This document shows positions 55,249-64,000 of a DNA stretch of 64,000 nt, one piece after another. Position 1 is the first letter of the stretch. Each line of letters opens with the position of its first letter. A program made the position numbers and the translations under genes. The DNA is from Madurella fahalii (Eukaryota > Ascomycota > Sordariomycetes > Sordariales), in assembly GCA_029876055.1 (NCBI GenBank), contig CM056877.1, positions 5,119,863-5,183,862 of the forward strand, read 5' to 3'. The notes below the pieces were generated by a model that saw only the letters and a list, made by a program, of their open reading frames with translations, made no database searches and was not told the origin of the DNA.

Positions 55249-56220
55249 TCTCCCCTCTATTAGTAGATCCATTAGTAGAAACCCTTCTTTCTCTTTTTCT
55301 ATCTCTATAATACCTGATCTATAGCTTTAGTTTTTCTTCTTTCTATTTTAGGATCTTTAGTAGTTGATCCGTTAGTGATCTAATAGACCCCCTATTTCCC
55401 CTCCTATTTTCCCTTTACTGTATCTCGCTGGAGGTTATATTTCCTAGTATAGCAGGAACCTAAGAATAGAAATATGTTAAAAAGTATAGAGACGCTATAA
55501 ATACTCTCCCTACCGTACTAGAAAACATAACCCCAGTAGATTAGCACCGCTTTTACTGTTGTTAACACTATAGCAAAGGTGGCAGTAACCTACCTTCAAT
55601 ATATCTAATACTAGGTAAGGTTCAACGTTTCTACCTAATTAACTGCCACCTTATCTATAATGTACTTATTTTAGAGCGGGGTATATCCTTAGTTCAAGAG
55701 GATCCCTATATATATTACATATATCCTAGTTGGGTAATCAGGCTAACGAGAATATATATAATAAGTGAGATTATCTAAAGCGTTTACCTAAGTAGCTCTA
55801 TACCCAATACTTTACTGTAGTGTTGATGTACGTATTCTCTCCCTGCTACTACTATTATACCATCTTTCCTGGTTGGCCAAGCCGGGATATAGCACAACGG
55901 CAGTAAGTCGCCAATAATAGCATCCTATATAGTCGCCTTGTCATTAAATTACTTATAGTTGACTACTACTACTGTATTGGACTGACCTGCGGCAAGTACT
56001 GTAGTCCGTACCTGGGTATTACAGGTACTCGTACACCGCTCTAGGACTTTAGGCCAGGGCGCCTAGGAGAAGTCGATTATATCGCTATAACCGATCGTAG
56101 AGGCCGGGGTACCGGGTAACGCATTTATCTTGTACGACTGAATTATTTTTTATTGGTTTAGGTTTCCTATCGTACAACAGTTGGCTAGTCAGAAATGATA
56201 TCCGGGAAAGGAAGTAGGTT
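55249..56220. other. RIP-like AT-rich DNA, no gene seen
   Basis: Rich in TATA/TAG, poor in CA/TG; nothing recognisable on either strand. Confidence 0.5.
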
Positions 56221-56224
56221 AGTA

Positions 56225-57500
56225 AAGGGTTTATTTCTTATATACGATAACTGCCTTTGACTGACAAGTATATAAGTTAGCAGTAGTTTCTAGTACTGAT
56301 TTTTTTAGGTAAGAGTGTAGACGATGCAAGTTGATAGAGGTTTCTTATATACGAGGTCTACTGTAGCCTAGCGAGTACTCAAAGTTAGCAGCAGTTTCCG
56401 GCAATGTTTTCTTGGAGGGGAGGGTATACAATGCGATTCGATAAGTGCCTCTTTTTTTCGAGGGCAGGCGATGCAAGTTGATAGGGGTTTCTTATATACG
56501 AGGTCTGCTATAGCCTAGCGAGTGCTTAAAGTTAGTAGTAGCTTCTAGCAGTTTTTTTTTTTTAGAGGAGAGGGTATACGATGCGATTCGATGAGTGCCT
56601 CTTTTTTTTCGAGGGCAGGCAATGCAAGTTGATCGGGGTTTCTTACGTACAAGGTCTGTAGTAGTCTAGCGAGTGCTCAAAGTCAGTAGCAGTTTCCGGC
56701 AGTGTTTTTTAGGGGGAAGAGTGTACAATACGATTCGATAAGTACCTTTTTTTTTTTTCGAGGGCAGACGATACAAGTTGATGAAGGTTTTTTACATACG
56801 AGGAGTGTAGTAGTCTGGCGTATATTAAAGTCAGTAGTAGTTTCTACCAGTAGATTCGTTTTTAGAGGGTAGGCGATGCAAGTCAATAAGTGCTTTTTCT
56901 TTCTCTAAGGGCAGGTGATATAAGTTGATGAAGGTTTCTTATATACGAGGTGTATAGCGGTCTAACGAGTGCTCAAAGTCAGTAGCAGTTTCCAGTAGTA
57001 TTTTTTTTTTTGGGTTGGGGGGGGGGGGAGGGCATGCGATATAAGTCGACGAGTGCTTTTTCTTTCTCCGAGGGCAGGCGATATAAGTTGATGAAGGTTT
57101 CTTATATACGAAGTATATAGCGGTCTGGCGAGTATTAAAAGTCAGTAGCCGTTTCCGGTAGTATTTTTTTTAGGGGGAGGGGGAGGAGGGTGTATAATGC
57201 AATTCGATAAGTGCCTCTTTTTTTCGAAGGTAGGCGATATAAGTTGATAGGGGTTTCTTATGTATAAGATATACAGTAGTCTGGTAATTATAGAAGTTAG
57301 TAATGGTTTCTGTAAGTGGTTTTTTTTAGGAGGGCAACTCGATAGGCATTTATTTCTTATATACGAGGTCTGTAACGGTCTAGTGAGTATAGAGGTTAGT
57401 AGTAGCTTATTCTAGTGTTCTTTTTTGGGGGGTAGGTAATGCAAGTTGATAAAGGTTTCTTATATATAAGGTCTGTAGTAGCCCGGTAAGTATAGAAGTC
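56225..57500. repeat. Minisatellite array, ~150-bp unit x ~9
   Basis: CTTATATACGAGG-type phrases occur at 56344, 56491, 56642, 56791, 56938, 57101, 57257, 57355 and 57459 (spacings 147, 151, 149, 147, 163, 156, 98, 104). Each unit has a T-rich run, GAGGGCAGGCGATGCAAGTT and AGTCAGTAGCAGTTTC. Units are diverged by C-to-T type changes. Confidence 0.85.
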
Positions 57501-57779
57501 AGCTGTAATTTCTGCTGGCAGTAGCTTATACGATAAACCAGGATGTTGGCTAGTATATTTAATATTAACTTAGTCCTTTACCTAGGGGTAATAGATATAG
57601 GCGGCTAGGACTAGGAGTAGCTTATACGATAAACCAGTATAATGGGCATTAATCCTGGATATAGGTAGAGAAGGAGAATTAAGAAAAAAAAATAATAGTA
57701 ATAATAATAAAAATATAACTGCTATATCCTACTATCCTCTGGCCTAACCTCCTACCTAAAATATAAGCTCCTTGCCCCG

Positions 57780-58880
57780 GCCTCGCTATTATCGTGCCCT
57801 GCTCCTTACTGTTGCTGCTACTGCTCGTAGGCCTCTCTCCGCTGCTTGTACCGTTTTAGTCGGTTAGCTAGGCGGTTCGCCTTGTTCCTGTGCCAATTAA
57901 TTGCGGCCTGTAAGGCCAGCTCCTCCTCTGTCTCGTTGTCCGGGGCCTGGCCCTCGCCTTGGGGTGAACTTGGTACTAGAGGTGTATTAGGCTGTCAACC
58001 CGGGATCGGAAAGGTCTCGCCAGTTATAGTATTTGTCTACTTCCCTGTTACCCTCTCTATGACCTCTAACTTAGCCCTCTTCGACTCTGTATACAACTCC
58101 CGGCACTGTATCTCCTCTGCCTACCGAGCCTGCAAATGCTGTACCTCCTTGGATTCTCCTGGGCTCGATCCCGGTGTCGGTGCTATTTGGTATATATAAC
58201 TCCCGTCAGTACAATCTATCGTATGATAGTAGAAAATGTATTAGGCAATTGTATGTATATAGTAGCTGTCTCTTATTCCTACGGGCAGCCGGGGTAGTAG
58301 GTGACTTTAGTGCCGGGGGTGCTAGCGCCTTGCCTCTCAGTACTATAAAAAAAAAAAAAGGTCAGCTCCGTTACCTACTATAATGATGAATATGAATAAA
58401 GTATATTCTATTGTACGATAGAAGAGTACTTACGGTTATAATCGTACCTCCCCTTCCAGTTACGGCCCTGGCAGTTGGTATAGTCGCTACTTATATAGCT
58501 GTACAGCATAATGTAGTCCCGGAACGGGCGTATACTCTTCTCTGTACTGCATAGCGCCTTATACGACTCCCGGGGCGAACCGCAGGCGGCGATAATAACC
58601 AGCTGGGCCTTACGGGGGGTATAGATGATATCGTCCCAGGTCTTTATATTAGCTTCGAACCAGCTCTTCGAGGCTACTACCGAACTGTTGTAGCCTGTAA
58701 CTGCGCCGAGAGCAGCTATATAGGCCTGGGTATTGCCGGCGGCTACGTACCGCTACAGCACCTCGGGCTACGGCGCTATAGTAAAGTCGATTATACTGTC
58801 TATAACGGTCGAGGCTGGGGTAGGATAAGTAGTATATACCGCTATCTTATTCGTACGAGGTAGCTGTCGGGGAGACAGGT
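57780..58880 (-). pseudogene. RIP-damaged minus-strand coding relic, unknown family
   Basis: Reading the minus strand through TAG/TAA gives T-P-A-S-T-V-I-D-S-I-I-D-F-T, Y-V-A-A-G-N-T-Q-A-Y-I-A-A-L-G-A, W-F-E-A-N-I-K-T-W-D-D-I-I and R-P-F-R-D-Y-I-M-L-Y-S-Y-I between 58880 and 58450, and, nearer 57980-57830, D-N-E-T-E-E-E-L-A-L-Q-A-A-I-N-W-H-R, a helical Gln-ending tail. The protein-like text and RIP marks suggest a gene carried by a repeat family, possibly a transposon protein; no known domain recognised. Confidence 0.4.
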
Positions 58881-59310
58881 TTCTTTTTTTCCTACGATTG
58901 TACGACAGGGAAAATATTAGCAAGATAACTGATATGGAGAAAAAAACAGAGTCTGGGACCAGGGCTACCTATGTACGACAATTTGGCTGCAGGTTGCAGT
59001 GGTGGAGGTGTTTGGTAAGAAGGAGAGAGTGTGCGAGGGCGAGAAGATGTGGGAGTAGGGTTGTAGAGGAAGTGCAATTTTGTACGAGGTGGCTGTCGGG
59101 GATGGGTTTCTTTTTCCTGCGATCGTACGGCAGGGAAAATATTAGTAATATAACCGATACGGATTAGAAAGAAACAGAATCTAAGACCAGGGCTACTTAC
59201 GTACGACAATTTGGTTGTGGGTTGTAGTGGTGGAGGTGGTTGGCAAGAAGGAGAGATTGTGCGAGGGCGAGAAGATGTGGGAGAAGGTAGGGTTGTGGAG
59301 GAAGTGCAAT
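58850..59310. repeat. ~230-bp tandem duplication
   Basis: TACGAGGTRGCTGTCGGGGA...CAGGGAAAATATTAG at 58853 and 59082; the second half (GGCGAGAAGATGTGGGAG) is at 59038 and 59268. Confidence 0.8.
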
Positions 59311-59399
59311 GAGCTTCCTAGCTGCCGCTGACGTAACGGTAGCTGGGACTTGCAGGGTAGAATCGTGGTTATCAGCCGGAGGCAGTATATGAGAGCGAA

Positions 59400-60300
59400 T
59401 AAGTTCCTGCACCGGGGTTTGGCCAGTGGTCGCAGCTAGGATTTGCGGGGCAGGTGTGTGGTTGTCGACTGGAGGTAGTGTACGAGAGCCGTAGGGTTTC
59501 TGGCTGCTGCTGTGGTGGTCGTAGCTAGGATTTGCGGGGCAGGTGTGTGGTTGTCGGCTGGAGGTAGTGTACGAGAGCCGTAGGGTTTCTGGCTGCTGCT
59601 GTGGTGGTTGTAGCTAGGATTCGCGGGGCAGGTGTGTGGTTGTCGGCTGGAGGCAGTATATAAGAGCCGTAGGGTTTCTGGCTGCTGCTGTGGTGGTTGT
59701 AGCTAGGATTCGCGGGGTAGGTGTGTGGTTGTCGACTGAAGGCAGTGTACGAGAGCGACTGAGTTCCTGGCTGCTGCTGTGGTGGTTGCAGCCAGGATTC
59801 GCGGGGTAGGTGTGTGGTTGTCGGCTGGAGGCAGTGTACGAGAGCTGTAGGGTTTCTGGCTGCTGCTGTAGTGGTCGTAGCCAGGATTCGCGGGGCAGGT
59901 ATGTGGTTGTCGACTGAAGGCAGTGTACGAGAGCGACGGAGTTCCTGGCTGCTGCTGTGGTGGTCGTAGCTAGGATTCGCGGGGCAGGTGTATAGTTGTC
60001 GGCTGGAGGTAGTGTATGAGAGCCGTAGGGTTTCTGGCTGCTGCTGTGGTGGTCGTAGCTAGGATTTGCGGGGTAGGTATGTAGTTGTCGGCTGGAGGTA
60101 GTGTACGAGAGCTGCAGGGTTTCTGGCTACTGTTATAGTGGTTGCAGCCAGGATTCGTGGGGCAGGTATGCGGTTGTCGGCTGGAGGCAGTGTACGAGAG
60201 CGATAGAGTTCCTGGTTGCAGCCAGGATTCGCGGGGTAGGAGTGTGGTTGTCGGCTGGAGGTAGTGTATGAGAGCTGTAGGGTTCCTGGCTACTGCTGTG
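59400..60300. repeat. Minisatellite array, exact 89-bp period, about 10 units
   Basis: The GCGGGG core recurs at 59447, 59536, 59625, 59714, 59803, 59892, 59981, 60070 and 60159 (eight successive spacings of exactly 89), then 60233 (74). The unit contains TGTGTGGTTGTCGGCTGGAG and TTTCTGGCTGCTGCTGTGG. Because 89 is not a multiple of three, the array is unlikely to encode a peptide repeat. Confidence 0.95.
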
Positions 60301-61075
60301 GCAGTGGCACCTGGGATTCCTCTACAGAGATGTGGTTGCGGGGGCGAGGCAATATACGAGAGCGACAGCCGTAGCACCCAGGGTTCCTCTAGAGAGATGT
60401 GGTTACGGGGGCGAGGTAATATACGAGGACGACTGAGTTCCTAGCTGCTGCTACGGCGGTAGCACCCGGGATTCCTTTGTAGAGATGTAGTTGCGGGGGC
60501 GAGGTGATATACGAGAGCGACAGCTATAGCACCTAGGGTTCCTCTAGAGAGATGTGGTTATAGGGGCGAGGTGATATACGAGGACGACTGAGTTCCTGGC
60601 TACTGCTATAGCAGTAGCACCTAGGATTCCTCTGCAGAGATGTGGTTGCGGGGGCGAGGCGATATATAAGAGCGATAGCCGTAGCACCTAGGGTTCCTCT
60701 AGAGAGATATGGCTGATGAGGCGAGGCGACGTACGAGGGCGACAGAGTTCCTGGCTACTGCTATAGCGGTAGCACCTGGGATTCCTCTGTAGAGATGTGG
60801 TTACAGGGGCGAGGCGATATACGAGAGCGACAGCTGTAGCACCCAGGGTTCCTCTAGAGAGATATGGTTGATAAGGCGAGGCGGTGTATAAGGGCGACAG
60901 AGTTCCTGGCTGCTGCTACGGCGGTGGCACCCGGGATTCCTCTGGAGAGATGTGGTTGATAGGGCGAGGCGATATACGAGAGCGATAGTCGTAGCACCTA
61001 TAGTTCCTCTGGAAAGATATGGTTGATGAGGCGAGACTACTTACGAGAGTAACAGAGTTTATAGCTGCTGCTATA
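60300..61075. repeat. Minisatellite array, exact 155-bp period, 5 units
   Basis: The GGGGCGAGGC phrase starts at 60340, 60495, 60650, 60805 and 60960 (each 155 apart). Each unit consists of two related halves of roughly 70-80 bp (…GGATTCCTCTGTAGAGATG… and …GGGTTCCTCTAGAGAGAT…). Confidence 0.95.
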
Positions 61076-62214
61076 GTAGTTGCAATTAGGATAGAACCCT
61101 AACTTGTACGAAGGTTCAGAGATTAATACGAAAGTCCTAAGTACTCTTAGGGATTAACCTTTAGGAAGAAGCTAATAAGAATACTATTACTTTTACCAGC
61201 TATCCTCTAGAAAGGCCGGTAAGAACACTATCACTTTACCAGTCGTCTCCTAGAGAAGCCAGCGAGAGTACTATCTCTTTTACTAGTCATTACCTAGAGA
61301 GGCTGGTAAGAATACTATCTAAATAGTAGCCTAATGAAGTAGGGGATAGTATACTAGCCGGATAGCACTCTAAGACAACTCTGGGACTTCGGGTCCGGCG
61401 GTGTAGGTCCGGGGTATCGGGTTCCCGGCCCTCCAGGCTGGATCAAGTGATCGGACTGAGAACCTACTTTTTTTTCTATATTTAAGACTGTCCTAACTGT
61501 CGACCTCGACAGTTAAGAACAATCAAGATTAACAGTTCAAACCAATTCTTTCTTTCGATTTACTTGCTCCATTGGGAGCTGTCTTTACAGCCTCCCTCTG
61601 ATCAGAGGGAGTCCTACCTGTCTTTATTGCTACTTTAGTCCAAGCCGCGTTGCTGGGGATCCTGGTCTATTATCGGGTTTCTCAGTCGTTGTCCCTCCCC
61701 TTATTTTGTTATCTTGTTGTTTTATTAATAGAGTAGATATATATTTTCTGCTCTATTTCACTAATAGCTAAAATAAATAAGTGGAGTATAGTATAGGTAA
61801 CCCACTAACTTTAACTAGACTAGATCCTAGACTTAGGGAAGGGAAAAACCTACTTACGGGTACCTATAGGTTACCTAGATATTACTAGGTATAACCTACC
61901 CTACCTAAAATCATCTGGGTACGGATAGGTAATCCCTATATCTATTTAGGTAATTCCAGATATAGATAGGTAATATCTATCTAGGTTTAAGTAAGAGGTT
62001 AAGTTGGAATGGCATTTATGTAATTATCTCTGTAATTATATTCGGATATTGGTATAAATTAATATAATCTCTTTAGACTTAACTCCCTCTACTTACTTTC
62101 TCTAATTCCTTAACTTACTTATAACAGTAGGTATAGTTATATACGCCTCTATTATCTAGCAGATATTCTATACTAGGTATATATCCTTATATATCAATAT
62201 AACCCTCTTAGTAT
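61076..62214. other. AT-rich RIP-like DNA; palindrome at 61592-61611
   Basis: Only a GC-richer island at 61370-61450 stands out, with no coding signal. CTCCCTCTGATCAGAGGGAG at 61592-61611 is a perfect 20-bp palindrome; TGTCGACCTCGACA at 61498-61511 is a near-palindrome. Confidence 0.5.
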
Positions 62215-62455
62215 AGATAGTTACTAGATTGTTTATTAGATTATATTAGGGTGATTATATAGGTGATTATAATAAGAAACTTACTAGTAAAGTAGTCTAC
62301 GATAAATAACTCTACTGCCTCTTGAACTGCGTATAATATAGCTAACTCGAATCGAATACCTGTAATATAACCATTTACAATCTCCTGAACTAGCTATATA
62401 AATAGTATTTAAGGGATTAAAAGTTTAGTATCCTTCTACTAAAGTTGGATCTCCT
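62215..62455 (-). pseudogene. RIP-damaged histone H3-fold relic
   Basis: Reading the minus strand and passing over stops gives, in one frame, E-I-Q-L-stop-stop-K-D-T-K-L-L-I-P (about 62454-62415), L-V-Q-E-I-V-N-G-Y-I-T-G (about 62390-62355), R-F-E-L-A-I-L-Y-A-V-Q-E-A-V-E-L-F-I-V-D-Y-F (about 62352-62285) and T-L-I-stop-S-N. This follows the histone H3 core in order: K-S-T-x-L-L-I-R, L-V-R-E-I, R-F-Q-S-S-A-I-x-A-L-Q-E-A-V-E, V-T-L-M-Q. Differences fit C-to-T/G-to-A change (Val to Ile, Met to Ile, Asp to Asn, Gln to stop). It could derive from canonical H3, an H3-like variant or an H3-bearing repeat; dead in any case. Confidence 0.55.
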
Positions 62456-64000
62456 ATAATATATATATTAAACTAGTTAGATTAGCTGTAAATAAGGAAG
62501 TTAAATATATAATTTACTTCTATATATAGTACGATATAGCTGCTACTAAATGGTATTAGTATTTCCTCTTATAGGTACTTCGGTATTGACCTGCCGATGA
62601 TAGCGGAGGCTCGGATTACTAAGGGTTTTTTTTTTCTTATAGGACTTTATAATACGCTTCTAGTTATAAATATCGCTATACTATTTAGATACCGACTTTC
62701 CTTTCTCTTTAATAGCTATAAGGTAGGTGCTATTCCGAATCTTATTATTGCAACTACTAGCGGTTTTCCTACTATAACTACAAGTAGTCTTATAACTACG
62801 AGTAGACTTACTATTATAACTACGAGTAGTCTTATTACTATAGCTAGAGGATTTATCTCTACGACCTCTAATACCTATTTCTATTAATATTATAATCAGC
62901 TAAAGTAGGTAATTATAGCGGTAATTATATATCTCTATTACTATTCCCTATAGGAAGAGGTAAATTATTACTTCTATTATTATCTATTATATTACCGGTA
63001 TTAATATAAACTAAGCTCTCAGAGTCGTAGTTAGAAGGAAGAAGGAGAATAAGGTTATTTATAGCGAGGGATAGAAAAGAGTCTATAGTTTAGAGGACGA
63101 GAGCTAGAGGAAACTGAAATAGTAATAGAAAATATCCTATTAGCTCGGGGATAGAAGATAGAAAATCGACTTGATTTCTATTAGAAATATTATTATTATT
63201 CGGCCTAGTAAAATTAGTTTAGTTATTATATAAAAAAGGATTAGGAAGTAGAATAGAAGTTGCTATAGAATTATAAATATCTTAAAAGAAATATAATTAT
63301 ATAGGTAATTACCTTAGGAAGTGAGTTTTTAAAGAGATTTATATAAAGGACCTAGAATAGCTAATTCTTTATCGTCTAAGATCCTTAAAGCCGATAGCTC
63401 TTTAGATCTAGATCTTTAGTTTAAACTAATATCTCTAATACCTAATCTAGTAACATCTAAAATTAAATATTAGAATATCTTAAGATAGATGGAATTTAGA
63501 ATTTACTTACTACTCTATAACTAGTCTAGATTTAAAGGAGGTAACTAATTTATATTAATATTAGTCGGTACCTATTTTAGGTACTAGCCTTTAGATTGTA
63601 CTATAGAAATAAACTATATTATAGGTTAGCTGATTTTTAAGGTAATTATAACGATAATTATAGTAATTTAATTTACTAACTAGGCCTACCTCTAATTCTC
63701 TATTCGTTTCTAGTAGAAACGGATAAAAAGTAGGGGGTTATACAGGCTATAGCACGAAAATAGGGGGTAGAAATAGATAAAAACTTCGCGAGTAGAAACG
63801 GATAACCTTTTCTACTCCAAAAATCATATAACTAATACTAAACGAAAGAGAATAATTAGGAGCTACCTACTACGAAAATATTGGTTAGTACGACTAAAGG
63901 GTACTGAGATATATAGGGTTGAAACTATATTATAATTGGGGTTAGGGTTTAGGTTCTATAGCCTAGTGGGCCAATCAGGAAGGTCTAATTAATCGGTTTG
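62456..64000. other. Very AT-rich RIP-like DNA, no gene supported
   Basis: Dominated by TA-rich 'TATTA/CTAGG' text. The plus frame 62597-62887 encodes only Thr/Ile/Ser-rich repeats made by an imperfect ~27-33-bp ACTACGAGTAGTCTTA-type tandem repeat (62745-62850). A TAGAAACGGATAA phrase recurs near 63714 and 63798. Confidence 0.5.

Noticed and set aside
59970..60377. 135-codon minus-strand frame of Pro/Thr/Gln repeats
   Set aside because: Lies entirely in the 89-bp minisatellite; unit length is not a multiple of three, so the peptide repeat changes frame each unit.

Overview
The window looks like an accessory, repeat-rich (possibly subtelomeric) stretch from a filamentous ascomycete (Pezizomycotina; genus not determinable by eye). 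Reasons: genes have short spliceosomal introns (44-128 nt) with GTAAGT/GTACGT-type donors and CTAAC/CTGAC branch sites; the protein families are typical of moulds (DHA1-type MFS transporter, zipper-less bZIP regulator, LaeA-like methyltransferase, F-box protein, LAMMER kinase, Kex2-processed small secreted proteins); and the transposon copies carry RIP-like damage (CpA/TpG scarce, TpA in excess, CpG kept, Trp and Gln codons turned into TAG/TAA).

Layout. 1-~9.99 kb: one RIP-damaged Ty3/Gypsy chromovirus (gag, protease, RT/RNase H, integrase, C-terminal chromodomain, antisense ORF, candidate LTR start). Its integrase is split by a younger 2.47-kb LTR element that has no coding capacity and is full of tandem repeats. 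~10-12 kb: a decayed pogo/Fot-type transposase containing a solo LTR that itself contains another solo LTR, with two more solo LTRs beside it. 12.4-13.6 kb: an unidentified RIP-damaged coding relic. 14.6-19.2 kb: an MFS transporter and, divergently, a bZIP-like regulator with one nonsense codon. 24.0 kb: a small cysteine-rich secreted protein. 25.9-49.1 kb: a gene island with a membrane protein, a fasciclin protein, several conserved fungal hypotheticals, an ATP-dependent DNA ligase piece, a second cysteine-rich secreted protein absent from simple ORF calling, a truncated LAMMER kinase, a methyltransferase joined to a bZIP, and an F-box protein. 51.3-53.2 kb: a class III aminotransferase whose 5' three quarters are RIP-damaged and whose 3' end is clean. 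53.5-55.2 kb: two more solo LTRs and a MADS-like ORF. 56-61 kb: three minisatellite arrays around a RIP-damaged minus-strand coding relic. 61-64 kb: very AT-rich, RIP-damaged DNA with a recognisable histone H3-fold relic.

Most genes in the island are interrupted by single-base frameshifts that could be repaired by changing one homopolymer by one base (at least nine places). This is as compatible with long-read assembly error as with real decay, so 'pseudogene' here means 'broken as written'. In-frame TAG/TAA codons at Gln/Trp positions are a separate class and look like C-to-T mutation. I see no CRISPR array, rRNA, convincing tRNA or prokaryotic feature. The window contains candidate regulators, a transporter and tailoring-type enzymes, but they are too scattered and damaged to call a biosynthetic cluster.
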